A program made the position numbers and the translations under genes. From Bradyrhizobium sp. ORS 278 (GTDB lineage Bacteria > Pseudomonadota > Alphaproteobacteria > Rhizobiales > Xanthobacteraceae): a stretch of DNA of 64,000 nt. Shown here one piece after another: positions 29,920 through 39,994 of this stretch; within the stretch, counting starts at the first letter, position 1, and each line of letters starts with the position of its first letter. The stretch is from positions 248,001 to 312,000 of the forward strand of contig NC_009445.1 in NCBI RefSeq assembly GCF_000026145.1, given 5' to 3'. The notes beneath the pieces were generated by a model, which ran no database searches, was not told the DNA's origin, and saw only the letters and a list, made by a program, of their open reading frames with translations.

Positions 29920-30134
29920 ATGAATTTGATCCCGTCGCCCCCGCGGATTCGGGATCAGTCGGACCAGCGGCGTCGTGTTCGACGCGATACTTTCTCGGCT
30001 CGCGTGATGTCTTTCCCAATCAGATCACGCGCAGGGACCTCGTCGACCCGATCGGACTGCTGTTCATCGGGGCGGCCGTTGCCGGCGTGGTGCTGATCGT
30101 CGCCGCGATCAGGCATGGGCGGAGCCGCTCTTGA
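29920..30134 (+). pseudogene. possible broken small membrane-protein gene
   Basis: An ATG at 29920 opens a frame reading MNLIPSPPRIRDQSDQRRRV. After about 29975 a different frame becomes protein-like (RYFLGSRDVFPNQITRRDLV, then a hydrophobic helix ending in IRHGRSRS) and stops at 30132-30134. That stop overlaps the next gene's TTG as TTGA, the usual coupling arrangement. The second frame has no start codon of its own. A one-base loss between about 29970 and 29985 would explain both parts. This is an inference from composition; no homologue was compared. Confidence 0.4.
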
Positions 30135-30367
30135 CGCTGCCGGAGCAGCCTGCACAGCCCGCACCGTGGGGCTGCCTGAGAGTCATCGTGTCGATCCTGC
30201 TCCTGCTCATCGGGCTGGTGCTGCTCGCGCCGGGGTTGCTATGCTTGGTCAGCGTACGGAATACACCCGGCCTGTTTGCCGTGTTCGCGCTCGGAGCCAT
30301 TGTGCTCGGCTTGTTTCTAGTCCTCGCCGCGATCCGCTTAATGAGGCCGTGCCGCCATGGACGATGA
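30131..30367 (+). CDS. small membrane protein with GCL/LAPG motif
   Basis: A 78-residue protein starting at a TTG that overlaps the end of the preceding frame (TTGA). Two hydrophobic helices. The segment WGCLRVIVSILLLLIGLVLL followed by APGLLC parallels the GCL...LLLPGLC segment of the protein at 29676. It ends 11 bases inside the next gene. Function unknown. Confidence 0.65.
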   Translation: MTLPEQPAQPAPWGCLRVIVSILLLLIGLVLLAPGLLCLVSVRNTPGLFAVFALGAIVLGLFLVLAAIRLMRPCRHGR

Positions 30368-30626
30368 TCCGTTCAACCGCCGCCCGCCGTTGTCGCCGTT
30401 CCTGGAGGAGGTGCGGCGCGCCCGAGCGCCCGCCGGCCTGACGGCGACCATCGGCGCGATCCTCGGCGGCCTGGCCTTGATGTTTCCGTTCGGCTGCGTG
30501 ATGGCCCTGATGCGCCGCGAGTGGAACGAGTTCGGCGGCCTGTTCGGGCCCGGAGCGATCCTGGCCGGCATGGCCGTCGCGGGACTCGTGATGATCGTGC
30601 TGGCGGTCCGCCGCCGTTGGGGCTGA
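30357..30626 (+). CDS. small membrane protein of unknown function
   Basis: An 89-residue protein with a charged N terminus (DDDPFNRRPP) and two hydrophobic helices separated by a short RREWNEFGG loop, ending in RRRWG. It overlaps the previous gene by 11 bases and is followed after 10 bases by the next. The position in the cluster suggests a shared function with the neighbouring small membrane proteins, though it lacks a clear GCL motif. Confidence 0.65.
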   Translation: MDDDPFNRRPPLSPFLEEVRRARAPAGLTATIGAILGGLALMFPFGCVMALMRREWNEFGGLFGPGAILAGMAVAGLVMIVLAVRRRWG

Positions 30627-30636
30627 GTCAGGTCAC

Positions 30637-31413
30637 ATGTCGTCGCCCGAACGTCCTGGCCCGGATGCAGCCCGTGGCACGCCGCCGCTGCCGAAGGAGC
30701 GCTGGAAGGGCCCGCCCGGGGGCATTCCGGACGAGGAGGGGCCGCGCGGCAAAGGCTGTCTCAACCCGCTGATCATGGCCGGCAGCCTGGCGCTGATCGC
30801 GTGGGGGCTGTTTGCTGCGATCTACTTCGCTGTCTTCGTTCGCTGGCACATGGGCGGTTACTTCGGCTTCTTTCTCGAGGGCCTGACCGCGTCGGTCGTC
30901 GGCGCCGTGGTGATGCTGTCGGCCCGTCACCGCTTGCGCGCCCCCACCCTCGGCCGTCCGGAAGCCGGAACGGCGGCCGCGAGCGGCTGTCTGCCGAGCT
31001 TCATGCTGGTTGCCGGCTGCGCGCTGCTGTTGCCGGGCGCCTGTTCGCTGCTGTTCGGACTGAGCGCCATGGGATCGGTCGAGCATATCGGCGATCCCAG
31101 TCTGCTGCTCGCGGTCTTCACCCTGGGTGCTGTCGGCATTGCCTCGCTCTGGTGGGTCAGCGCAAGGCCCGCCGGCGTCGCCGGCCCGCTCATGGCCGCC
31201 GGGATCGTATTTATGATTCCCGGCCTCTTTCTCGCCGTCTACGGCTTCAGCCGGCTGTACTGGATCAACCAGATGCCGTCCGTGCTGCTGCCGATCGGGC
31301 TGCCCGCCGGGGTGATCGGGATCGTCTGCTTCTGGATGGCCTGGCAACGATGGCTGGCGGACGCGTCAGCGGATCCGCTGGCCGTGCCGCCCGGACCCGC
31401 TCCTGATTCCTGA
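30637..31413 (+). CDS. multi-helix membrane protein with repeated GCL motifs
   Basis: A 258-residue protein with a proline-rich hydrophilic N terminus and about six to seven helices. It contains two Gly-Cys-Leu sites at helix starts (KGCLNPLIMAGSLAL and SGCLPSFMLVAGCALLLPGAC). The second closely matches the small protein at 29676, so this looks like a longer, partly duplicated relative. Last member of the cluster, before typA. No known family recognised. Confidence 0.68.
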   Translation: MSSPERPGPDAARGTPPLPKERWKGPPGGIPDEEGPRGKGCLNPLIMAGSLALIAWGLFAAIYFAVFVRWHMGGYFGFFLEGLTASVVGAVVMLSARHRLRAPTLGRPEAGTAAASGCLPSFMLVAGCALLLPGACSLLFGLSAMGSVEHIGDPSLLLAVFTLGAVGIASLWWVSARPAGVAGPLMAAGIVFMIPGLFLAVYGFSRLYWINQMPSVLLPIGLPAGVIGIVCFWMAWQRWLADASADPLAVPPGPAPDS

Positions 31414-31638
31414 AAGCAGTCATTGTTTTTTGGTGTTTTTTGCCTATATTGCGCCGCAACGCGCGAGGTCTGCCCGGTCGATTGGCCGGGCTTCCTATTT
31501 GGGGCTGCCGGCCCCTTCCGCCGAACGAGTTTCGCGAGCGCGCGTCGCAAAGCTAACAGCTTGATTTGACTATCATAAAGCGCGCGCCCCGCCGGGGACT
31601 GAGCACGGGCTCTTGAGAAAGCTTAGAAGACACCGACC

Positions 31639-33465
<1,827 letters not shown>

Positions 33466-33563
33466 GCCCGCCGCAGCTTTCGCACTTCGCGGACTGTGAG
33501 AGGCATCGCGCCTCCATACTTCGCTGTAGCCTGCTTGAGGGGCGCAGTGCCTCGACACCCTCC

Positions 33564-33668
33564 GCCGTCATGCCCCGCGCAGGCGGGGCATCCAGTACGC
33601 CGCGGCCCCTCGGGGTCACACGCCCGTCTCGGCGTACTGGATCACCCGCCTTCGCGGGTGATGACGGC
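33564..33668. repeat. 105-bp extragenic palindrome
   Basis: The 39-base arms at 33564-33602 and 33630-33668 are near-perfect reverse complements. Each arm contains its own hairpin (CCCCGC..GCGGGG; CACCCGC..GCGGGTG). The arm tips read GCCGTCAT outward and CAGTACGCCG inward. The architecture is the same as that of the tandem repeats at 12272-12708, but the sequence differs. It lies between typA and the amine oxidase gene. Confidence 0.88.
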
Positions 33669-33717
33669 AGTGGTGAGGTGACAGCCGGGCCTCCATTGTA
33701 GGAGCCGCAGCCGCCTC

Positions 33718-34965
33718 ATGAGCAGCCTCCCATCCTCCGTAGACATCGCCATCATCGGCGCCGGTGCCGCCGGCCTCGGCGCCGCGCATGCGCTGAAGAA
33801 TGCGGGCGTCTCGTTCGTTGTGCTCGAGGGCCGCGACCGCATCGGCGGCCGTGCCCACACCATCATGGCCTCGCCAGAGGTCACCTTCGACCTCGGCTGC
33901 GGCTGGCTGCATTCCGCGGACCGCAACTCCTTCGTCGGCATCGCCGAGCAGCTCGCCTTCACCATCGAAAAATCCCGCCCGCCGTGGCGCGACCGCGCCT
34001 ATGAAGCCGCTTTTTCCCGCGCCGAGCGCGACGATTTCCTCCGCGCGCTGGAGGCCTTCTTCACCCGCACCGCCGCGACCGCGGCGAGCGGCCACGATGC
34101 GCCGGCGAGCGTCTGTCTGGAGCCCGGCAATCGCTGGAACGGCATGATCGATGCGATCTGCACCTATCTCAATGGCTGCGAGCTCGACCAGATGTCGCTG
34201 CTCGATTTCGAGGCCTATGAGGACACCGAATTGAACTGGCGCATCCGCCGCGGCTATGGCGCGCTGGTGTCGGCTTATGGCGCCGGCCTGCCGATCGCGC
34301 TGAACTGCAACGTCACGCTGATCGATCACAGCGACAAGCGCATCCGGCTCACGACGTCACAGGGCACGCTGACCGCCGACAAGGTCATCGTCACCGTCCC
34401 GACCAACCTGATCGCCGACGAAGCGCTCCGCTTCACGCCGGCCTTGCCCGACAAGCTCGCCGCCGCTGCCGGCCTGCCGCTCGGCCTCGACAACAAGGTG
34501 ACGCTGGCGCTCGATGGCTGGGACCACCTGCCGAAGGATTCCGGCCTGCGCGGCCGCAGCAGTACCGCGCGGGTCGGCAGCCTCCAGCTGCGCCCGTTCG
34601 GCCAGCCCTGCATCGAAGGATTCTACGGCGGCAGCTTCGCCCGCGAGATCGAGGCGGCCGGCGAGGGCGCCCTCGCGGCGCAGGCGATCGACGACGTCGC
34701 GGCGCTGCTCGGCAACGACATCCGCAGGAGCCTCAAGCCGCTCGCCGAGTCCCGCTGGGGCGCCGACCCGTTCGCCCGCGGCGCCTATTCGCACGCGCTT
34801 CCCGGCCATGCCGACAAGCGCGCGTTGCTCGCCGCGCCGGTCGATGATCGGCTCTCCTTCGCCGGCGAGGCGACGCCCCCGGATTTCTTCTCGACCGCCC
34901 ATGGTGCGCGCGACAGCGGAGAGCGCGCGGCAAGAGAAGCACTCGCTTGGCTAGGCAAGCGATAG
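33718..34965 (+). CDS. FAD-dependent amine oxidase-like oxidoreductase
   Basis: A 415-residue flavoprotein. The N-terminal dinucleotide motif IAIIGAGAAGLGAAHALKNAG is followed by VVLEGRDRIGGRAHT, the GG-motif of monoamine-oxidase-type enzymes. The C-terminal flavin-contact segment is RLSFAGEATPPDFFSTAHGA. It probably oxidises an amine or polyamine, but the substrate is not evident. It is somewhat short compared with monoamine oxidases (about 450 or more). Confidence 0.88.
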   Translation: MSSLPSSVDIAIIGAGAAGLGAAHALKNAGVSFVVLEGRDRIGGRAHTIMASPEVTFDLGCGWLHSADRNSFVGIAEQLAFTIEKSRPPWRDRAYEAAFSRAERDDFLRALEAFFTRTAATAASGHDAPASVCLEPGNRWNGMIDAICTYLNGCELDQMSLLDFEAYEDTELNWRIRRGYGALVSAYGAGLPIALNCNVTLIDHSDKRIRLTTSQGTLTADKVIVTVPTNLIADEALRFTPALPDKLAAAAGLPLGLDNKVTLALDGWDHLPKDSGLRGRSSTARVGSLQLRPFGQPCIEGFYGGSFAREIEAAGEGALAAQAIDDVAALLGNDIRRSLKPLAESRWGADPFARGAYSHALPGHADKRALLAAPVDDRLSFAGEATPPDFFSTAHGARDSGERAAREALAWLGKR

Positions 34966-34974
34966 TCTATCTAT

Positions 34975-35063
34975 CGTCATTGCAAGCGCCGAGCGCCGCG
35001 AAGCAATCCAGAGTCACGCAAGCGGTCAGAGTCCTGGATCGCTTCGCTGCGCTCGCGATGACG
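34975..35063. repeat. extragenic palindrome, second sequence class
   Basis: CGTCATTGCAAGCGCCGAGC...CGAAGCAATCCAG at the left is mirrored by CTGGATCGCTTCGC...GCTCGCGATGACG at the right. It lies just after the amine oxidase stop. The CGTCAT ends are shared with the 33564 palindrome but the arm sequence is different. Confidence 0.82.
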
Positions 35064-35114
35064 GAGTGCGTTGATGCACGCGGATCACTCTCCGCGCCGT
35101 CGCCGCCAAGGGCC

Positions 35115-36002
35115 TCAAGCAAACGTCTCCCCCACCATCCGTAGAAACTCCCGCACGGCCTGGGTCTGATGATGCTCCTTGTGTCGGAGGCTGTAGAAAG
35201 GCCGCTTCGCCAGCTCGAGATTGGCGACCGCCAGCAGCCCCGCTTTGACCCCCCGCATCACAACCAGCCTTGACAGCACCGTTATGCCCGCGCCCGCCTC
35301 GACAGCGCTGCGGACGGCCTCGTTGGACGGCAGCTCGAACGCCACATCGAGCTCACCGGTACGGAGGCCGAACCGGCCGAGCGCCGCTTCGAGGACGGCG
35401 CGCGTGCCGGAGCCCTGCTCGCGCAGCACCCAGCGCGCGGCTTTCAGATTGGCGGCCGACACCGAAGCTCCCCGGCACAACGGATGATCGGCCGGGCCCA
35501 CCAGCACCATCTCGTCTTCCGCGACCGGCTGCGCCGCGAGCAGGGGATCATCGATATCGCCCTCGACGAAGCCGAGATCGGCTGCGCCCTCGCGGACCCG
35601 GTCCGCGACCTGCTCGGTATTACCGATCGACAGCTGCAGCCTGATCGCGGGATGCGCGGCGTTGAAGCGGTGAATGAACGCCGGCAGCCAGTAGCCGGCG
35701 ATGGTCTGGCTCGCCGCCAGCGCGAGCTGCCCGCGCTTCAGTCCGGCGAGATCGTCGAGCACGGTCTCGGCCGCGGCGGTACGCGCGAGCACCGCCTTGG
35801 CTTCGACCAGAAACGCTTTGCCGGCCGCCGTGAGCACGATGCGGCGGCCGACGCGATCGAACAGTCTGGTCTGGTAGCGCGCTTCGAGCGCCGCGACAGC
35901 TGCCGATGTCGCCGACTGCGTCAGGTTGAGCTCGCGCGCCGCCTGGGTGACGTGCTCGCGCGTGGCGACCGCAACGAAGATCCGCAACTGCTCGAGCGTC
36001 AC
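35115..36002 (-). CDS. LysR-family transcriptional regulator
   Basis: A 295-residue regulator from the GTG at 36002. The helix-turn-helix region is VTQAARELNLTQSATSAAVAALE, followed by TRLFDRVGRRIVLTAAG. The substrate-binding domain has GQLALAASQTIAGYWLP. It begins eight bases after the stop of the YeiH-type gene on the same strand. CbbR/YeiE-like regulators are common partners of this exporter family, usually divergent; here regulator and target seem co-transcribed. An ATG-started longer frame (to 36299) reads into the exporter gene and is rejected. Confidence 0.9.
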   Translation of the reverse strand: MTLEQLRIFVAVATREHVTQAARELNLTQSATSAAVAALEARYQTRLFDRVGRRIVLTAAGKAFLVEAKAVLARTAAAETVLDDLAGLKRGQLALAASQTIAGYWLPAFIHRFNAAHPAIRLQLSIGNTEQVADRVREGAADLGFVEGDIDDPLLAAQPVAEDEMVLVGPADHPLCRGASVSAANLKAARWVLREQGSGTRAVLEAALGRFGLRTGELDVAFELPSNEAVRSAVEAGAGITVLSRLVVMRGVKAGLLAVANLELAKRPFYSLRHKEHHQTQAVREFLRMVGETFA

Positions 36003-36010
36003 ATCGTCTC

Positions 36011-37081
36011 CTAGGTCGTCAGCTTCACCAAAGCGAGGCTGAAGCTCGCGATGAACAGGAAGGCCGCGAAACCCAGCGCCGCCGGCCGCAGCCCCTTGGC
36101 CTTGAGCTTGGCAAAATCCGTCTCCAGTCCCATCGCGGCGAGCGCCGTCGACAGCAGGAAGGTCGTCGCGGTCACGATGATCGTCTTGGCCTCCGCAGGC
36201 ACCGTGATGACGCTGTTGACGCCGACCAGCGCGACGAAGCCGAGCACGAACCAGGGTAGCGGCGGCTGCGCGCTGCTCTGGCCGCGCCTGCCATGGCACG
36301 CCCGTCGCGTCGCCAGCAGGCCGAGCGTCAGGACAACCGGCGCCAGTAACATCACCCGCGCCAGCTTGGCGATGGTGCCGAACTCGCCGGCCTGCTGCCC
36401 CTGCTGAAAGGCCGCCGCGACCACCTGAGCGATCTCATGGATCGAGGCGCCGCTCCACAGCCCGAAGGCGTGGGCGTCCAGATGCAGCAAGGCGGGGAGC
36501 AGCGGATAGACCACCATCGCAAGCGAGCCGAACACCGTCACGCAGGCGACCGCATAGGCGACGTCCTCATCATGCGCGCGCGTCACCGTGTTGGTCGCGA
36601 TCACCGCGGACGCGCCGCAGATCGAGGTGCCGGCGGCAATCAGTTCGGTGAGCTTGCGGTCGACGCCGAGCAGCCGGCCCATCCACACCGTGAACAGGAA
36701 AGTGCCGGTCAGGCTGAGTGCGATCACGGCGAGCCCGCGCGCGCCGACCTCCACGATGTCAGCCGCCGTCAGTTGCAGGCCTAACAGGATGATCGCGACC
36801 CGCAGCACGCGCCGCATCGCGAAGGTGACGCCCGGTCTGGCCTGCGCCGGCGTGCCGACGACATTGTGCAGCGCCATGCCTGCCACGATCGCCAGGATCA
36901 TCGGGCTGAACATCCCGAGCCCCGGCAGCTGACGCAGCCCGAAGGCGCCCGCTGCGATCGCGGCCGAGAGCGCCAGCCCAGGCAACAGACCGGAGGCACG
37001 GAGCGTTGCCGTCGCGCGAGCATGTCCAGAATGAGCAGCGACGGACGCATCGGCAGTCAGATCGTGCGAGGGGGCAGCCAT
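36011..37081 (-). CDS. YeiH/UPF0324-family putative sulfate exporter
   Basis: A 356-residue inner-membrane protein with about ten helices. Family blocks are [43 protein letters not shown] and [17 protein letters not shown]. Members are proposed to export sulfate or sulfite during sulfonate or thiosulfate metabolism. No sulfur genes are adjacent here. The gene precedes and is coupled to the LysR regulator. Confidence 0.9.
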   Translation of the reverse strand: MAAPSHDLTADASVAAHSGHARATATLRASGLLPGLALSAAIAAGAFGLRQLPGLGMFSPMILAIVAGMALHNVVGTPAQARPGVTFAMRRVLRVAIILLGLQLTAADIVEVGARGLAVIALSLTGTFLFTVWMGRLLGVDRKLTELIAAGTSICGASAVIATNTVTRAHDEDVAYAVACVTVFGSLAMVVYPLLPALLHLDAHAFGLWSGASIHEIAQVVAAAFQQGQQAGEFGTIAKLARVMLLAPVVLTLGLLATRRACHGRRGQSSAQPPLPWFVLGFVALVGVNSVITVPAEAKTIIVTATTFLLSTALAAMGLETDFAKLKAKGLRPAALGFAAFLFIASFSLALVKLTT

Positions 37082-37187
37082 GGAAAACTCTCCTAAACCA
37101 GCGGTTAGGAGGAGAATCTCATGCTCTAATCAATCGATCCAACGAATTATACCGTATAATACATTCGTTTCAATCGATCGATCTGGC

Positions 37188-37610
37188 CTATTGCTCCAGC
37201 ACGCGTCGACGCAGCTCCGCGTCCGGGACGAAGCAGGATTCGAACTTGCCGAAGATACGGTAGCGATTGCGCGCGATCACGCTGTAGACGGCGTCGCGCA
37301 GCGGCTTCGGCACCGCGAACAACGCGCGGGTCCAGCCCCAGCCCTCGAGGTTGGAGAGCACGGTCAGCGCCGCATCGGATTTCAGATGCACCTTGCCGCC
37401 ATGCACGACGGCGTTGGTGTCCGGCTCCCCGGGATCGATGCCGAACGCTCGTGCGAGGCGGATGCCGTAGGGCGACTGGATCGGCGTGAAGCGGAAGCGC
37501 CTGGCGCTGTCGCGCGCGATCACGAACTGCACCCAGCGCGAGCAGAACACGCAGACGCCGTCATAGAGAATCACATCGTCGTCGGGCCAGCTCGTCATGT
37601 GCGTCGTCAT
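37188..37610 (-). CDS. DCC-family thiol-disulfide oxidoreductase-like protein (DUF393)
   Basis: A 140-residue protein with the naming motif of the family, ILYDGVCVFCSRWVQFV (D-x-x-C-x-x-C), followed by RRFRFTPIQSPYG. Activity as a disulfide oxidoreductase is predicted from the CxxC only. The start at 37610 overlaps the stop of the upstream SDR-DoxX gene by one base (TGATG). A second ATG at 37598 is possible. It is the last gene of a three-gene operon. Confidence 0.87.
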   Translation of the reverse strand: MTTHMTSWPDDDVILYDGVCVFCSRWVQFVIARDSARRFRFTPIQSPYGIRLARAFGIDPGEPDTNAVVHGGKVHLKSDAALTVLSNLEGWGWTRALFAVPKPLRDAVYSVIARNRYRIFGKFESCFVPDAELRRRVLEQ

Positions 37611-38938
37611 CAGCGATTGTCCATCATCAAGAGCGCGACCAGCATCAGCACGATCGCAGGTCCCGTCTTCACCAGGGCGCCGAGCGGCTCGAGCCAGAGG
37701 TCGGGCGTCAGCACCGCGCATCCCAGCATGTAGCCGAGCGAGACGAAGATGCCCGCAGCGAGGCCGAAAGCCGCCGTTTTGCGGAACGCGATCAACACGC
37801 CGACCGAGATGTCCATCATGCTGGTGACCGCTGCGAACGGGACCGCAAATCCCTCCGGCCAGCCGCGCGTGGTCAGGATCGCGGTCGTCGCCGGGAATGA
37901 GATGAACAGCGCGATGCCGCCGGAGGCGATCCAGAACAGCACCAGGCTCGCGATCATCAGCGCCTTGACCAGGAACAGCCGCGCGAACCATTTGTCCTGA
38001 ATGGTCGCGCCGTGCGCGCCGACCGCTTCGCTCAGCGTGGTTGGCGCGATGCCGGTCGCGGCCATCCACGGCGCCGGATCGCCGCGCACGCCGCGGCGCA
38101 GCTCGGCGATCGCCGTGGTCCGCATCGGCGGCATCCAGCCGAGCCGGCTGGCGAGGTCCCCGGCGACAGCGCCGAAATCGACCAGCGGCGCCGGCACGGG
38201 GAGGCGCGGCCCATCTGTTGTTCCGAAGCTGCGTCGGAACGCGGCGATGACGCCGCCCAGCGTGACGGGCTCCGGCTGCATCAGATCCCAGTTCACCGCG
38301 CGCGTGGCGTCCTCATCGAGCGGCCTCGCGGCGAGCCAGGCGACGGTCGCGGCGATGTCCGCCACTGCCACGGGCTGGAACGGTGTCGCCGCGTCCTTGC
38401 CCGGCAGGTCGATCGGAAGCGCCGCCAGCGCGCGCAGCATCGCGCTGCCGCCATAGGCCGATGGTGCGATCACGAAGCCCGGACGCAGGATCGCATGCGG
38501 AAGGCCTGAAGCCGCGATCAGCCGCTCCGCCTCGCGTTTGGTGGTGGCGAAGGCGGTGCGGTCCTCCTCCGCCGTGCCTGGAATGGAGATGTGAAGGAGG
38601 CGCACGCCGCGTCCGCTCGACGGGATCGCGGCGAGCAGCCGCGCCACGAACTGATGATGCACGGCATCCGTGTCGCTGCCCGGACCATCCTGCAGCACGC
38701 CGAGGCAGTTGACGATGACATCGATCTCACGCGCGCGGATCAGTCCGGCCAATGCGGCGGCATCGAACGTCATGATCGGCAGCTCGACATCGAGCGATGA
38801 CACGCGCTGTGACGCAGAGAACGCGCGCGCCACGCCGATCGTCGCAAATCCGCGCCGGCGCAGGTCGTCGGTGACGAAGCGGCCGATCAGCCCCGAGGCG
38901 CCGAGCACGAGGATGCGCGAGGTGGCAGACGCGATCAT
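37610..38938 (-). CDS. NAD(P)-binding SDR domain fused to DoxX-like membrane domain
   Basis: A 442-residue fusion. The N-terminal half is an atypical short-chain dehydrogenase or epimerase (ILVLGASGLIGRFVTDDL at about residues 9-26, then FATTKREAERLI and LRPGFVIAPSAYGG). The C-terminal about 130 residues form four transmembrane helices of the DoxX-like type. The fused protein may link NAD(P)H sensing or reduction to a membrane redox process. It is translationally coupled to the DCC protein and lies 10 bases after the DUF2269 gene. Confidence 0.85.
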   Translation of the reverse strand: MIASATSRILVLGASGLIGRFVTDDLRRRGFATIGVARAFSASQRVSSLDVELPIMTFDAAALAGLIRAREIDVIVNCLGVLQDGPGSDTDAVHHQFVARLLAAIPSSGRGVRLLHISIPGTAEEDRTAFATTKREAERLIAASGLPHAILRPGFVIAPSAYGGSAMLRALAALPIDLPGKDAATPFQPVAVADIAATVAWLAARPLDEDATRAVNWDLMQPEPVTLGGVIAAFRRSFGTTDGPRLPVPAPLVDFGAVAGDLASRLGWMPPMRTTAIAELRRGVRGDPAPWMAATGIAPTTLSEAVGAHGATIQDKWFARLFLVKALMIASLVLFWIASGGIALFISFPATTAILTTRGWPEGFAVPFAAVTSMMDISVGVLIAFRKTAAFGLAAGIFVSLGYMLGCAVLTPDLWLEPLGALVKTGPAIVLMLVALLMMDNR

Positions 38939-38948
38939 GCAAATTCCT

Positions 38949-39419
38949 TTAGAACGGCTTCGCGATCATCAGCCAGAGAATGGCCATGACCGAGCCGAAG
39001 CCGGGGATGCCGCACAGGAACCAGCGGCGGAAAACGGTGAAATAGCGCGGTGTCAGCTTCTCGGTCCTGCTATCGGCAGCGCGCGCGAGATCGCGCAGCT
39101 CGATCTGCATGAAGACCACGGCCACCCAGAACAGGCCGGCGACGACATACAGCACGAGCGAGGTGAGCAGCCAGCCATCGGTAACGGCTGCGGACGACAG
39201 CCACATCAAGGCGCCGCCGGTCACGGGCTGCAGCAACACCGCCGACAGCGTGAACAGCATGTCCGCGATCACCACGACGCCAGCCGTCCGCGCGATGAAC
39301 GCGGCCTCGCCGCTGAGATGCGCCATCAGCATGAAGAACGCGATCCCCGTGCCGGTGCCGAGAATGACGATGGCGCCGAGCACGTGCAGATATTTGACCA
39401 GGAAATACACCGTCATCAT
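38949..39419 (-). CDS. DUF2269-family membrane protein
   Basis: A 156-residue, four-helix protein (YFLVKYLHVLGAIVILGTGTG at the N terminus, HxxG pattern). The family is uncharacterised but is known to occur next to DoxX-like SDR genes. The start is the ATG at 39419, with another ATG directly after it. Upstream frame extension to 39551 is not hydrophobic and is rejected. First gene of the operon ending at 37188. Confidence 0.83.
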   Translation of the reverse strand: MMTVYFLVKYLHVLGAIVILGTGTGIAFFMLMAHLSGEAAFIARTAGVVVIADMLFTLSAVLLQPVTGGALMWLSSAAVTDGWLLTSLVLYVVAGLFWVAVVFMQIELRDLARAADSRTEKLTPRYFTVFRRWFLCGIPGFGSVMAILWLMIAKPF

Positions 39420-39994
39420 GGTCCTGTTAGTTCGCTGGCCTCGCGCCGCCCGATCGCTGCAACGGTGGATCCGCGAGCGCACGGGGCAGGGCGTCCGAAG
39501 CCGTCGCGACGTCGGTGTCCTGTTCGGGCAGCCAATGGCCCTCAGTGCCAAAAGCAGGCCGCCCTTGGAAGGTCGTATCGTCGCCGGCCGCTCTGAATTC
39601 TTTGGTGAGCGGTTGCGACACCGTTGGCGGAAAGGAGCTGTCGCTGCCGCGCGGCTTCACGCCCGACGGAGACTCGGCCAAACGGCTGCGCCGACGCGTC
39701 CGACCGTGTCAGAAAGAGCGGAATCAACCACGAGACGCTGCGACGCAGCACCATTCAGTCGCACGGGAAGATGTTGAGCCAGCGCCACACTAGCCGGCGC
39801 CGCCGCGACTCAGTTGCAGTTTTTCGTTCGACCTGTGAACGCGCGGTGACATGGCACCGCCAGCCCTCGACATTGTTGCGAATTTGTACCTTTTCGGCAC
39901 AGGTTTCCGCCGCTGTGATGCCGAAAGTCCACAGGTTAACCGATCTTTAACGTGGCACCTTGAAGGCGGACCGCCGACTTGCTTTGATCCGCTC
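39420..39994. other. 575-bp intergenic region between divergent genes
   Basis: No open frame here has the composition or pattern of a real gene. The segment just before 39995 (TTAACCGATCTTTAACGTGGC) is AT-richer and may hold the promoter for the GNAT gene. The left end should hold the promoter of the minus-strand DUF2269 operon. No repeat or RNA gene was recognised. Confidence 0.35.
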
